Shown: one piece after another, positions 25,989 through 34,315 of the stretch
How the letters are laid out: each line of letters begins with the position of its first letter
Position numbering within the stretch: position 1 is the first letter of the stretch
Source of the DNA: Caulobacter ginsengisoli
Lineage (GTDB): Bacteria; Pseudomonadota; Alphaproteobacteria; Caulobacterales; Caulobacteraceae
Length of the DNA: 64,000 nucleotides
Assembly: GCF_030814835.1 (NCBI RefSeq)
Contig: NZ_JAUSVS010000005.1
Location: 1-64,000, forward strand
Direction: 5' to 3'
Program-made: the position numbers and the translations under genes
The notes under the pieces: model-generated
Told to the model about the DNA's origin: nothing
Database searches by the model: none
Seen by the model: only the letters and a program-made list of their open reading frames with translations

Positions 25989-26552
25989 CTACTTCAACGC
26001 GTCCTTGATGGCCTTGGCCTTGTCCAGGTGGGTCTGGACGACCGGGCCGGTCTTCAGAGCGAAGTCCTTGATCGCCTGGACCGTGCCGTCCTGGCCGTAG
26101 CGGCCCATCAGGTCCAGGGCGGCCTGGTGGCCGTCGACCTGGGCGTCCATGAACTTCTTGTCGAAGTCCTTGGCGTCGGCCTTCTGCAGGTCGGCGACGG
26201 CGTCCGCCTTGTCCTGCGGCAGGGCCTCGGGCAGGGGGATGGTCAGGCCGGAGGCGGCGATGGCGGCCTTCAGGTCGGCGGTCGAGGCGGTGTGGGCGTC
26301 GATCATCATCTGGGCGAAGGCCTTGACCTCCTTGTTGGTGGAGCGTTCGAGGGCGACCTTGCTGGCCGCGATCTCGAACATGTCGCTGATCGCCGCCTTG
26401 GTGGCGAAGTCGGGCGCCGCGGCCTCGTTGGCCGGGGTCGGCACGGTGGCGGCGGGATTGGCGTCGGGGGTGGCGGTTTCAGGCTTCTTGCTGCAGGCGG
26501 CGGCCGACAGGGCCAGCACCGCGCAGCCCGCGATGAGGAGCTTGCGGGTCAT
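25989..26552 (-). CDS. DUF4142-domain lipoprotein
   Basis: 187 residues. Signal and lipobox (MTRKLLIAGCAVLALSAAACSKK) predict a periplasmic lipoprotein. The body is a DUF4142 four-helix ferritin-like domain: KAAISDMFEIAASKVALERSTNKEVKAFAQMMIDAHT and the closing VQTHLDKAKAI. GGAGA lies 5 bases before the ATG at 26552. A relaxed EcfG-type promoter (GGAAC, 17 bases, GGTT) is 60 bases upstream, so stress control is plausible but weaker than for the genes at 30-39 kb. The much longer open frame upstream to 28019 is antisense to the CoA transferase. Confidence 0.82.
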   Translation of the reverse strand: MTRKLLIAGCAVLALSAAACSKKPETATPDANPAATVPTPANEAAAPDFATKAAISDMFEIAASKVALERSTNKEVKAFAQMMIDAHTASTADLKAAIAASGLTIPLPEALPQDKADAVADLQKADAKDFDKKFMDAQVDGHQAALDLMGRYGQDGTVQAIKDFALKTGPVVQTHLDKAKAIKDALK

Positions 26553-26613
26553 TTGTCTCTCCATGATTGACAGCCGGGCGGGTGGGTCCCAAGCCACGGC
26601 GATGTGGACACAA

Positions 26614-26639
26614 AACCTCACGGGGGCGTGATGAGTTCC
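26614..26639 (-). promoter_or_regulatory. Possible EcfG promoter for the DUF4142 gene (relaxed -10)
   Basis: On the minus strand: GGAAC at 26639-26635, a 17-base spacer, then GGTT at 26617-26614 instead of the consensus CGTT. About 60 bases before the start. It overlaps the first codons of the divergent CoA transferase gene. Confidence 0.4.
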
Positions 26640-27848
26640 GGGAACTCCGAGAAAAACCACGGCCCGCTCAAGGACCTGACGGTCATCGAGATGGGCTCGC
26701 TGATCGCCGGGCCGTTCTGCGGCCAGATCCTGGGCGACTTCGGCGCCACGGTGATCAAGATCGAGGACCCCAAGGCGGGCGACCCGATGCGGCAGTGGGG
26801 CCGCAGCCTGCCCCAGGGCCTCTCGCCCTGGTGGCCGGTGATCGGGCGCAACAAGCTGTCGGTGACCCTGGACCTGCGCACCCCCGAGGGCCAGGACATC
26901 GCCCGTCGGCTGATCGGCGGGGCCGACGTGCTGGTCGAGAACTTCCGGCCGGGCGCCATGGAGAAATGGGGCCTGGGCTACGAGGCGCTGTCGAAACTCA
27001 ATCCCGGCCTGGTCATGGCCCGGGTCTCCGGCTTCGGCCAGACCGGCCCCTACGCCCAGCGGGCCGGCTACGCCCTGATCGGCGAGGCCATGGGCGGCCT
27101 GCGCCACATCACCGGCGAACCTGACCGGCCGCCGGCCCGGGCCGGCATCTCCATCGGCGACAGCCTGGCGGGTCTGCATGCGGCGCTGGGGACGATGATG
27201 GCCCTGCATTCCCGTCACAACACCGGCCGGGGCCAGGTGGTCGACGCGGCCATCTATGAGAGCGTGCTGTCGGTGATGGAGAACCTGATCACCGAATACG
27301 GCCTGACGGGCTATGTCCGCGAGCGGTCCGGGGCCATCCTGCCCGGCATCGCCCCGTCCAACGCCTATCCGACCCTGAGCGGCGACCGGGTGGTGATCGG
27401 GGCCAACCAGGAGACCCTCTGGCGGCGGCTGACCGTGGCCATGGGCCGCCCCGAACTGGCGCAGGACCCGCGCTTTTCCGGCCATGCGGCGCGGGGCGCC
27501 AACCAGATCGAGCTGGACGAGATCATCTCGGCCTGGACCGGGACGCTGACGGTGGAGCAGTTGCTGGCGGCCATGGACGAGCACGGCATCGCCGCGGGCC
27601 GGGTCTACCGCGCCCCCGACATGCTGGACGACCCGCAGTTCGTGGCCCGCGAGGCCATCGTCGAGCGGCCGCATCCGGTGTTCGGCTCGGTGAAGATGCA
27701 GAATGCGTTCCCGAAGCTGTCGGAGACGCCGGGGGCGGTGCGGTGGCCGGGTCCGACGCTGGGGGAGCATACGGATGCGGTGTTGGCGGAGCGGGCCGGC
27801 GTGAGTGAGGACCAGTTGAAGGACCTGCGGGCGCGCGGGATCGTCTGA
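26631..27848 (+). CDS. CaiB/BaiF (class III) CoA transferase
   Basis: 405 residues. It moves CoA between acids by an Asp-linked intermediate. Family motifs are IEMGSLIAGPFCGQILGDFGATVIKIEDPKAGDP, LDLRTPEGQDIARRL, LVENFRPGAMEKWGLGYE, and VSGFGQTGPYAQRAGYALIGEAMGG. The catalytic Asp is probably in SIGDSLAGLHAALG. Start at 26631 was chosen over an in-frame ATG at 26604, which lies in the divergent promoter region. The acid substrate is unknown and there is no operon partner. Confidence 0.88.
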   Translation: MSSGNSEKNHGPLKDLTVIEMGSLIAGPFCGQILGDFGATVIKIEDPKAGDPMRQWGRSLPQGLSPWWPVIGRNKLSVTLDLRTPEGQDIARRLIGGADVLVENFRPGAMEKWGLGYEALSKLNPGLVMARVSGFGQTGPYAQRAGYALIGEAMGGLRHITGEPDRPPARAGISIGDSLAGLHAALGTMMALHSRHNTGRGQVVDAAIYESVLSVMENLITEYGLTGYVRERSGAILPGIAPSNAYPTLSGDRVVIGANQETLWRRLTVAMGRPELAQDPRFSGHAARGANQIELDEIISAWTGTLTVEQLLAAMDEHGIAAGRVYRAPDMLDDPQFVAREAIVERPHPVFGSVKMQNAFPKLSETPGAVRWPGPTLGEHTDAVLAERAGVSEDQLKDLRARGIV

Positions 27849-27853
27849 CCTAC

Positions 27854-28085
27854 TCCGCTCCCGGCGGGAGCGGACGATCGCGCCAGAGCGCGATCCGGTG
27901 AGGGTTTCCCAAGCCGTGCGCTTTAACTGGGGATTGGCTCTCGGCCTGCGGGCTTGGCGCCTAACACGCAGGCCAACGACTTCCGGCACACGCCCGCGCA
28001 CGGCTTTTGAAACCCTCACCGGGCCGGGCCACGGGCGCGCTCGCAGCGCGCCTCGGGCGGCCGTCCGCTCCCGCCGGGAGCGGAG
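27854..28085. repeat. Family A palindromic repeat, copy 2
   Basis: Same outer arms (TCCGCTCCCGGCGGGAGCGG / CCGCTCCCGCCGGGAGCGGAG) and inner GTGAGGGTTTCCCAAGCCGTGCG against CGCACGGCTTTTGAAACCCTCAC. The central loop is diverged from copy 1. It lies between convergent genes, 4 bases from the kinase stop. Confidence 0.9.
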
Positions 28086-28088
28086 TGG

Positions 28089-30011
28089 CTACTTCCGGAT
28101 CGCTTCCGCCAGCGCCCGCACGATCTGGTGCACGTTGTAGGGTTTGCGGACGATCGGGACGTCGAACCCTTCCGGGGCGCCCTTTTCGCCGTAGCCGGTG
28201 GCGAACACGAACGGCACGCCCTTGAGCCGCAGGGCTTCGGCCACCGGCACCACCGACTTGCCGTTGAGGTTGGCGTCCAGGACGGCGGCGTCGAGGGGTT
28301 GGTCCAGCATGGCCATGGCTTCCTCGACCTCGGCGGCGCTGCCGACGATGATCGCGCCGGCCTCTTCCAGGCCCGCCTCCAGCTCCAGGGCCAACAGCAC
28401 CGCGTCCTCGACGATGAGGATCTTCAGGCCGACGACCCCGCCCTGCATCGGCCCCTCGCCGGAGGAAGCGCCGGCGGCGGGCGGGGGCGGGGCTTCGGCG
28501 ATCATCGGCTGGTCGGCGGGCAGGGTCATGGCCTGGGCGTCTGCGATCAGCCGGGCGCGCACGCCGCTGGTGCGGTACTGCACGCTGGCCTCGCCGCCCA
28601 GTTCGCGGCCGGTGACCTGGTCGAGCAGGATCGAGCCGAAGCCCCGGCGGGTGGGCGGATCGACCGGCGGGCCGCCGGTCTCGGTCCAGTCGAGGACGAA
28701 GCCCCCCTCGGGCCGCTCGCGCCAGACGACATGCACCCGGCCGGCGTCGACCGACAGGGCCCCGTATTTCACCGCGTTGGTGGCCAGTTCATGCAGGGCC
28801 AGACTCAGGGCGTTGGCCGCCCGGGGGGCCAGGAACAGCTCAGGCCCTTCCCAGCTGGCCTGGCCGGGGGCCAGACCGCCCAGCTCGGCGGCGGCGACAT
28901 GCGCCAGGCCCGCGCCCCGCCAGCGGGTGGCGGTCAGCAGCTCATGGGCCGAGGCCATGGCCTTCAGCCGGCCGGCGAAGGTGGCCAGGAAGGCCTCGGT
29001 CGAGGTGGTCTTGCGGGCCGACTGGGCGGCCAGGGACTGCACGGCGGCCAGCACGTTCTTGACCCGGTGGTCCAGCTCGGCCAGCAAGGTCTCGCGCTGC
29101 TCCTCGTCGACCTTGCGCTCGGTGATGTCCTGGACGACCCCGATGACCTTGGCCGGCACGCCCTCGGCGGTGCGGACCAGCACCCCGGCCCCCTGCATCC
29201 AGCGGGTGCGGCGATCGTCCGGCCGGACCATTCGGTATTCGACCATGTAGCGGCCGTCGCCGCGCAGGCCCCTGTCGACCTCGGTGCGCAGCCGGTCGGC
29301 GTCGTCGGGATGCACGTAGCGGAAGCTGACATTGCCGCCTTCGCCGGCCGCGGACCTGCCCTCCACCCCGGTCAGGGCCTTCATCTTTTCGCTGATGAAC
29401 ACATGATCGGCGGCGATGTCCCATTCGAACTCGCCCAGGCCCGCCGCGTCGAGGGCCAGGTCGACCCGCTGCTGGTCCAGCTGGCGCTGGCGGTCGGCGG
29501 CCAGCTTCTCGCCGTCGCGGACCAGTTCCTCGACGGCCAGGGCGGCGAGATCGGCCAGGGCATGGCGCTGGGCTTCGCTGCAGGGCGGATGGGCCACCGG
29601 GTCGCCGACCACCAGCAGGCCGATCGCCGCGCCGTCCGGCAACACCAGCGGCGCGCAGGCATAGAAGCGCACGTCCACGGCCGGCAGCTGGGCCAGGGGG
29701 GCGGCGAACATCGGATCGCGGGTGATGTCCTGGCTGATCGTCACCTCGGCGGCGCCGATCATCAGGTCGGCCAGGCTGCCCGCCCGGGGATACTCCACAG
29801 CCGGGATTCCGACCCGGGCCTTGTGCCAGAGTCGGTCCTCCTCGACCAGCACCACGGCGGCGCGCGGGGCGTTGAACAGGGCGGCGGCGGTGCGGGCGAT
29901 GCGGTCGAAACGGGGATCGGCCGGGCTGTCGACGGCGCCCAGCGCCCGCAGGCTGCGCAGCCGCGCGGCCTCGTCCAGGATTGATGCGCGATTGGCCTGA
30001 CCGTCATCCAT
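28089..30011 (-). CDS. Hybrid HWE-type sensor histidine kinase (GAF-PAS-HWE-REC)
   Basis: 640 residues, no membrane helices, so cytoplasmic. Order: GAF domain about 20-165 (ARTAAALFNAPRAAVVLVEEDRLWHKARVG), then PAS about 175-300 (LDAAGLGEFEWDIAADHVFISEKMKALTG...VIGVVQDITERK). The HWE kinase core has phospho-His at about 315 in ELDHRVKNVLAAVQSLAAQSAR and an ATPase N box in LHELATNAVKYGAL. The C-terminal receiver has Asp at about 579 in VLDANLNG and ends VRKPYNVHQIVRAL. HWE/HisKA_2 kinases commonly feed the PhyR stress pathway in this class, and this gene is 5 kb from phyR. The upstream ATG at 30047 is possible; MDDGQAN at 30011 was preferred. Confidence 0.88.
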   Translation of the reverse strand: MDDGQANRASILDEAARLRSLRALGAVDSPADPRFDRIARTAAALFNAPRAAVVLVEEDRLWHKARVGIPAVEYPRAGSLADLMIGAAEVTISQDITRDPMFAAPLAQLPAVDVRFYACAPLVLPDGAAIGLLVVGDPVAHPPCSEAQRHALADLAALAVEELVRDGEKLAADRQRQLDQQRVDLALDAAGLGEFEWDIAADHVFISEKMKALTGVEGRSAAGEGGNVSFRYVHPDDADRLRTEVDRGLRGDGRYMVEYRMVRPDDRRTRWMQGAGVLVRTAEGVPAKVIGVVQDITERKVDEEQRETLLAELDHRVKNVLAAVQSLAAQSARKTTSTEAFLATFAGRLKAMASAHELLTATRWRGAGLAHVAAAELGGLAPGQASWEGPELFLAPRAANALSLALHELATNAVKYGALSVDAGRVHVVWRERPEGGFVLDWTETGGPPVDPPTRRGFGSILLDQVTGRELGGEASVQYRTSGVRARLIADAQAMTLPADQPMIAEAPPPPAAGASSGEGPMQGGVVGLKILIVEDAVLLALELEAGLEEAGAIIVGSAAEVEEAMAMLDQPLDAAVLDANLNGKSVVPVAEALRLKGVPFVFATGYGEKGAPEGFDVPIVRKPYNVHQIVRALAEAIRK

Positions 30012-30108
30012 GACGGGAACATAGCGCCTGTCAGGCGAGCACTCCATGCGCCAATCGCGAAACGGTGTTCACGGAGTGGCGCCTTCGACACTTACGCGGT
30101 AAAGGCAT

Positions 30109-30133
30109 GGAACCGGCTGCGCTTGCTCGCGTT
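30109..30133 (+). promoter_or_regulatory. EcfG-type promoter for the YqjD-like gene
   Basis: GGAAC at 30109-30113, exactly 16 bases, CGTT at 30130-30133. Exact match to the alphaproteobacterial general-stress sigma consensus, 64 bases before the start at 30198. Confidence 0.8.
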
Positions 30134-30197
30134 GACGGGGCGAGCCTAAGCCGCATCGCTCCCGTCGGGGGAGTGACGGAGTCCCCTGGAGATTGCC

Positions 30198-30536
30198 ATG
30201 TCCGCCACTGACGCCGCAGGTGAAGCCGCCAAGACCGGCAAATCCCTGAAGAACGCCGCCGATCACGCCGAGCGCAGCTTCGCCGAAGCCGCCGAAAGCG
30301 CCAAGGCCAGCCTGGCCGCCGCCGCCGCCCGCACCGAGGCGGCCGTGCGCGAAAGCCTGGAAGCCCTGCGCACCCATTCCCGCACCTATACCGACCAGGC
30401 CGGCCAACAGCTGGACGTCGCCCAGAAGTATGTGGTCGAGCGGGTCAAGGAACGGCCGATGACCGCCACCCTGGCCGGGGTGGGCGTGGGCCTGCTGCTG
30501 GGCCTGCTGCTGGCCAGCCGCAGCAATCATCGCTGA
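30198..30536 (+). CDS. YqjD/ElaB/DUF883-like membrane-tail protein
   Basis: 112 residues. A long Ala/Glu-rich amphipathic helix (KSLKNAADHAERSFAEAAESAKASLAAAAARTEAAV) precedes RVKERPMTATLAGVGVGLLLGLLLASR, a C-terminal membrane helix with the VRERPxxA entry typical of YqjD/ElaB/DUF883 proteins. E. coli relatives are stationary-phase, ribosome-associated inner-membrane proteins. An exact EcfG promoter lies upstream and the next membrane gene starts 24 bases on, so a stress-induced two-gene unit is likely. Function is inferred from the family. Confidence 0.82.
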   Translation: MSATDAAGEAAKTGKSLKNAADHAERSFAEAAESAKASLAAAAARTEAAVRESLEALRTHSRTYTDQAGQQLDVAQKYVVERVKERPMTATLAGVGVGLLLGLLLASRSNHR

Positions 30537-30560
30537 TCATTACCCTTTGATCTTCGCCCC

Positions 30561-30956
30561 TTGATCTTCGAGCGAACCCTGATGGCCGTGGCGGCCGCGG
30601 CCGCCATCGCAGCCGCGGCGGCCGTCAGCGTCGTCGCGGCTTTCTTTGCGCTCTACGCCCTGGTCCTGCCCTATGTCGGGCCGGCCGGGGCGGCGGCCGT
30701 GGTCGCGGGGGCAGCCGCCCTGGTGGTGATCCTGGGCGCCCTCTTCCTGGCCCGCAAGGCCGAGGGGCCGCGCCGCAAGGCCGCGCCGCCCCCGGAAGCC
30801 AGCCTGGTCGAGAAGATCATCCTGGTCGCCAGAGCCCATCCGATCCTGTCGGTCGGGGCGGCGGTGGCGGCCGGGGTCTACGGCCTGAAGAATCCGGAAC
30901 TGGTGGCCGCCGTCATGCGCGCCTTCATGGATAAGCCCGAGCCTCCCAAGCACTAG
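30561..30956 (+). CDS. Small two-to-three-helix membrane protein, YqjE-like context
   Basis: 131 residues from TTG at 30561, or 124 from ATG at 30582; I cannot decide. Two adjacent hydrophobic segments (AAAAAIAAAAAVSVVAAFFALYALVLPYVG and GAAAVVAGAAALVVILGALFLAR) precede a basic loop (RKAEGPRRKA). A third helix follows around HPILSVGAAVAAGVYGL. In position, directly behind a YqjD-like gene, it corresponds to the DUF1469/YqjE partner, but sequence similarity is not clear to me. Probably cotranscribed under the same EcfG promoter. Confidence 0.65.
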   Translation: MIFERTLMAVAAAAAIAAAAAVSVVAAFFALYALVLPYVGPAGAAAVVAGAAALVVILGALFLARKAEGPRRKAAPPPEASLVEKIILVARAHPILSVGAAVAAGVYGLKNPELVAAVMRAFMDKPEPPKH

Positions 30957-31002
30957 ACTGGACCGGCTTTGGTCGTTCGCATCTTCAGATCACCCTTCAA
31001 TC

Positions 31003-31129
31003 GTCATGGCCGGGCTTGTCCCGGCCACCCATGAGCACCGGAGCTGACGGTTGGCCGCCGGTCTGTCCGTGCGAGGCTTGACGCGCCGTGTTCATGGGTG
31101 GCCGGCACTTCGGCCGGCCATGACGACGT
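31003..31129. repeat. Inverted repeat, family F, single copy
   Basis: CGTCATGGCCGGG...GGCCACCCATGA at 31003-31035 is mirrored by TCATGGGTGGCCGGC...GGCCGGCCATGACG at 31092-31126. Each arm is itself a hairpin (GGCCGGG-CTTGT-CCCGGCC). This is a common alphaproteobacterial intergenic motif. The rest of the gap before sodB shows nothing else. Confidence 0.75.
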
Positions 31130-31199
31130 TGGAAGTGGAGGGCCACGGGATCGCCCTCTGCCGCTTCGCGTTCTCCTCCTTTCCAGTGAGGAGTCGCTT

Positions 31200-31859
31200 A
31201 TGTTCCGCCTGCCAGACCTGCCCTACGCCTATGACGCCCTCAGTCCGGTGATTTCCGCCCGGACGATGCAGCTGCATCACGATAAGCACCACGCCACGTA
31301 CGTGAAGACGGTCAACAGCCTGCTGGACGAGGGGGACGAGCATCCCGCCAGTCTCGAGGAGGTGGTGCGGGCCGCCCATGTCGATGCCGACACCGCCAAG
31401 CTCTACAACAATGCCGGCCAGGCCTGGAACCACGCCCTGTTCTGGGTGGCGATGAGCCCCGAGCCGACCCGTTGCGACGGCGACCTGGCCAGCGCCATCA
31501 ACGAGAAGTTCGGCGGCCTGGCCCAGCTGGGCGAGGCCTTCGTCAAGCAGGGAGCCGAGCATTTCGGTTCCGGTTGGGCCTGGCTGCTGGTGCGAGGCGG
31601 CGAGCTGGTGGTGACCACGACCCACGACGCCGACGGTCCGCTGACGCTGAGCAACACCACGCCGCTGCTGGTCTGCGACCTCTGGGAACACGCCTACTAT
31701 CTCGACCACCAGAACGACCGGAAGGCCTTCCTGACCGCCTGGTTCAGGAGCCTGCCGGACTGGGACTTCGCCGCCCGCCAGTGGTCGGCGGCGCATGGCG
31801 AGGGCGAGGCCTGGGCCTATCCGGCCCCGGACAAGCAGCAGGGAACCCGGGCCGCCTAG
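31200..31859 (+). CDS. sodB: Iron/manganese superoxide dismutase
   Basis: 219 residues, cytoplasmic. Metal ligands are in the expected places: His in MQLHHDKHHATYV, His in NNAGQAWNHALFW, and Asp and His in VCDLWEHAYYLDHQN. The pattern favours the Fe form (GSGWAWLL). The ATG at 31200 follows GTGAGGAG. No EcfG promoter precedes it, unlike its neighbours, but its last codons contain the EcfG promoter of the next gene. Confidence 0.94.
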   Translation: MFRLPDLPYAYDALSPVISARTMQLHHDKHHATYVKTVNSLLDEGDEHPASLEEVVRAAHVDADTAKLYNNAGQAWNHALFWVAMSPEPTRCDGDLASAINEKFGGLAQLGEAFVKQGAEHFGSGWAWLLVRGGELVVTTTHDADGPLTLSNTTPLLVCDLWEHAYYLDHQNDRKAFLTAWFRSLPDWDFAARQWSAAHGEGEAWAYPAPDKQQGTRAA

Positions 31860-31866
31860 CTGCGTT
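31842..31866 (+). promoter_or_regulatory. EcfG-type promoter for the DUF1328 gene
   Basis: GGAAC at 31842-31846, 16 bases, CGTT at 31863-31866, 30 bases before the start at 31896. The -35 lies inside the last codons of sodB. Confidence 0.8.
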
Positions 31867-31895
31867 AAGTGACTGACACGCAAGGAGAAACGGCA

Positions 31896-32066
31896 ATGCT
31901 CTACTGGGCTCTTGTCTTCCTGGTCGTCGCGCTCATTGCCGGCGTCCTGGGGTTCACCACCATCGCCGGCGCCTCGATCGCCATCGCCAAGGTGCTGTTC
32001 CTGGTCTTCCTGGTCCTGTTCGTGGTCTCGCTGATCATGGGCCTGGGTCGACGCGGCTCGGTCTAG
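31896..32066 (+). CDS. DUF1328 (YtjA-like) small membrane protein
   Basis: 56 residues, almost entirely two membrane helices ([20 protein letters not shown]...[21 protein letters not shown]) ending in GRR. It matches the short DUF1328 family, inner membrane, function unknown; relatives are often stress-induced. AAGGAGAAA lies 6 bases before the ATG. An exact EcfG promoter is 30 bases upstream and a strong intrinsic terminator follows, so this is an independent stress transcript of about 250 bases. Confidence 0.88.
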   Translation: MLYWALVFLVVALIAGVLGFTTIAGASIAIAKVLFLVFLVLFVVSLIMGLGRRGSV

Positions 32067-32089
32067 CCGCCTCAAAATCCCCTCAGACT

Positions 32090-32118
32090 GGCCCCGCCGC
32101 GTGCGGGGCCTTTTCTTT
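32090..32118 (+). terminator. Intrinsic terminator after the DUF1328 gene
   Basis: GGCCCCGC-CGCGT-GCGGGGCC, an 8-base perfect stem, followed by TTTTCTTT. Confidence 0.88.
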
Positions 32119-32130
32119 GGCTCCGCCCAC

Positions 32131-32934
32131 CTAGGGGTGAGGAGTGGCCCCGCGCCGGGTGAGATGCCAGGTTCGCCAGGCCTCGTAGTGCGAGCCGGTC
32201 CAGGCCAGGCCCTTGATGGTAAAGCCGTCCTCGTCGATCTCGATCCGGTTGAAACCGGCCGGGACCTTGCGCTCGCGCATCGACAGGGTCGAGGCCCCCA
32301 CCGCATAGGTCTTGCCGTCGCCATAGGGATAGGCCAGCGCGAAGGGCGCATGGATATGGCCGGTCAGCACCAGGTCGACCCCGGCCTCGCTGAGCGCCCT
32401 GGCCGTCCGGGCCCCGCCCCAGACCCGGCCCGTCATCGGTCCGCCCAGCATCTCGACCAGCGGGTGGTGGCAGGCCAGGATCCTGGCCGCCCCGGCCGGG
32501 GCCTTGGCGAGGGCCGCCAGGCTGGAGCGGGTCTGCTCGCGCGAGACCTGGCCCTTGGACCAGTTCAGGCGGGGCTGGAAGCCGCGGGCGCTGTTGAGGG
32601 TGCGCACCGCCAGGCCCGGCTGGACCAGCAGGCCGCCGGGCAAGCCTCGGCCGAAATGACGGCGATAGCGGGCCCAGGGGGCGAAGAAGCGTTTGACCGG
32701 GTCGAAATAGGGAGTGTCGTGATTGCCCGGCATGACCAGCACCGGGCGATGCAGGCTGTCGACCCAGGCGCGGGCGGCGGCGAATTCGCTCTCGTCGCCC
32801 TGGCGGGTGATGTCGCCGGTGATGACCACCAGATCGGGCTTGCAGTCGGCGATCCACTCGCGCGCGCCCGCGACGGCGGCGGTGTTCTCGCCGCCGAAAT
32901 GGATGTCGGAAAGATGGGCCAGAACCTGGGTCAT
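32131..32934 (-). CDS. Calcineurin-like metallophosphoesterase
   Basis: 267 residues with the full dinuclear metallophosphoesterase set: LSDIHFG, VVITGDITRQG, MPGNHD, ACHHPLV and LTGHIHAP. No signal peptide. It overlaps the lipid kinase gene by 4 bases (ATGA) and so is third in a unit with a small membrane protein and the kinase, all behind an EcfG promoter at 34271-34295. A lipid phosphate or nucleotide substrate is possible; not known. Confidence 0.9.
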   Translation of the reverse strand: MTQVLAHLSDIHFGGENTAAVAGAREWIADCKPDLVVITGDITRQGDESEFAAARAWVDSLHRPVLVMPGNHDTPYFDPVKRFFAPWARYRRHFGRGLPGGLLVQPGLAVRTLNSARGFQPRLNWSKGQVSREQTRSSLAALAKAPAGAARILACHHPLVEMLGGPMTGRVWGGARTARALSEAGVDLVLTGHIHAPFALAYPYGDGKTYAVGASTLSMRERKVPAGFNRIEIDEDGFTIKGLAWTGSHYEAWRTWHLTRRGATPHP

Positions 32935-33902
32935 ACGGGCAGGGTCGATTCGGGAACGGTTCGGGGAGTCGGGACGGTAACGCGCAGGTCGCCCGGCGCG
33001 CAGACCGGCTCGTCGACGGGGACCAGGGCCCGGAAGGCCAGCGGGATGAACCGCACCTCCGCGACGCTGCCGACATGCACGGTCTCGCCGTCCAGGATGG
33101 CCGGAATGGCGCCCTTGGCCCAGACCCGCACCCGCCGGGCCAGATCGGTGCGGACATTGCGGTCGGCCCGCCAGTCGCCCAGGGCGGCGTGCAGGCCCAG
33201 CGCGATCAGGTCGGCGGCGTTCTTGGGGTTGAGGGCGGCGATCTCCAGGGCCGGCTCCTGTTCGTCCAGAACCCGCGAGATCAGCGGGCAGATGATGCTG
33301 AGCGCCTCGACCTTGCGCGGCATGCCGCCCTCCAGGGCATAGCGCAGCCGGCCCAGAAAGGCCGCGCCGACCGCCACCTTGGCCCGCTTGAGGGCCTGGC
33401 GCATCTGGCCGTGCCGGACGGCTTCGCGGGCCCGGCCCAGCAGGGCCGGCGCGCCCAGCATGGCGGCGCAGTAGAAGGGATGGCCGTCGATCTCGCCGCC
33501 CGACACCTCGTGGACGGCGCCCTGGCGCAGGGCGTCGATGAGGGCGTCCTGCCAGGTCCGCTGGCCATAGAGGGCCCTGGGCAGCATGTTCATGGTGCCG
33601 CCCGGGAGTGCCGCCAGCAGCGGCCCGTCGGGTCCGGCCATCGCCGCGGCCGCCCGGGCGGTGCCGTCGCCGGCCAGGATGACCAGCAGATCGGGCTTAC
33701 GGCCCAGGGCTTGCGCGATGCAGGTCTCCAGATCGCCCTCGGGCGAATGGATGCGGTGCTCAAGCCCGAACGATTCCAGGATGACCGAGAGTTCCTCCGG
33801 CGAGGTCGGCCCGGTGCTGCCCGAGGCGGTGTTGACCACCGCCTCGACGCGCCTGACGAGACAGGACGGCCTTAGAGAAGATGTCTGGACCCCCCCGCTC
33901 AT
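32931..33902 (-). CDS. Diacylglycerol kinase-family lipid kinase
   Basis: 323 residues. The DAGK/sphingosine-kinase/NAD-kinase catalytic fold is seen in VEAVVNTASGS at the start, LLVILAGDGTARAAAAM (usual GGDGT, here AGDGT) and AALPGGTMNMLPRALYG. A beta-sandwich C-terminal domain follows (VWAKGAIPAILDGETVHVGSVAEVRFIP). Start at 33902 (MSGGVQTSS), 7 bases after the upstream gene's stop. Predicted to phosphorylate a lipid at the inner membrane; the substrate is unknown. Likely stress-induced with its two operon partners. Confidence 0.86.
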   Translation of the reverse strand: MSGGVQTSSLRPSCLVRRVEAVVNTASGSTGPTSPEELSVILESFGLEHRIHSPEGDLETCIAQALGRKPDLLVILAGDGTARAAAAMAGPDGPLLAALPGGTMNMLPRALYGQRTWQDALIDALRQGAVHEVSGGEIDGHPFYCAAMLGAPALLGRAREAVRHGQMRQALKRAKVAVGAAFLGRLRYALEGGMPRKVEALSIICPLISRVLDEQEPALEIAALNPKNAADLIALGLHAALGDWRADRNVRTDLARRVRVWAKGAIPAILDGETVHVGSVAEVRFIPLAFRALVPVDEPVCAPGDLRVTVPTPRTVPESTLPV

Positions 33903-33909
33903 GGAGCCC

Positions 33910-34239
33910 TTAACCGCCCGCGCCGACGGAGGCCTGGCCGGATTGGGCCGAACCGTCGGTGGCGTCACGCAGGGCCTCGCCGGCCTGCTGGGCGGCCTTG
34001 GAGACCTGCTGGTCGACCACCGCCCCGCCATTCTGGAACGAGCCTTCCAGGGCGGCCAGGGCCAGGACCGCGCCGCCGACCAGGGCGGCCGAGCCGACGG
34101 TCAGGGCCAGCAGGGGTGAACGCCGATGCCGGGCGCGCTCGTCGCGGCGGCCGCGGTCATAGGCGGCGCGAACCTCCGCCGGGGTGGGGGCGGTATGGTG
34201 GTGATCCTTGGCGGCGTCCGTCTTGGGCCAGAAGCGCAT
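33910..34239 (-). CDS. Small membrane protein, first gene of EcfG-controlled lipid-kinase operon
   Basis: 109 residues. A charged N-terminal half (KTDAAKDHHHTAPTPAEVRAAYDRGRRDERARHRRS) precedes one helix (PLLALTVGSAALVGGAVLALAALEG). A short Gln/Ser/Gly-rich periplasmic tail follows. I do not recognise the family. AAGGGA lies before the ATG at 34239. The EcfG promoter ends 32 bases upstream of the start, so the mRNA leader is short. The next gene (lipid kinase) starts 7 bases after the stop. Confidence 0.75.
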   Translation of the reverse strand: MRFWPKTDAAKDHHHTAPTPAEVRAAYDRGRRDERARHRRSPLLALTVGSAALVGGAVLALAALEGSFQNGGAVVDQQVSKAAQQAGEALRDATDGSAQSGQASVGAGG

Positions 34240-34270
34240 GACAGTCCCTTTCGTCTCTCTTGGACGATTC

Positions 34271-34295
34271 AACGGGGCGGCCTCTACGGAGTTCC
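34271..34295 (-). promoter_or_regulatory. EcfG-type promoter, minus strand, for the membrane protein/lipid kinase/phosphoesterase operon
   Basis: On the minus strand: GGAAC at 34295-34291, 16 bases, CGTT at 34274-34271. Divergent from the promoter at 34316-34340, with 20 bases between the two -35 elements. Confidence 0.82.
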
Positions 34296-34315
34296 ATTCA
34301 ACGGAACTTGGCAAC

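Noticed and set aside
26553..28019. Upstream extension of the DUF4142 frame to 676 residues
   Set aside because: It is antisense to the CoA transferase and lies before a clear signal peptide and SD at 26552.
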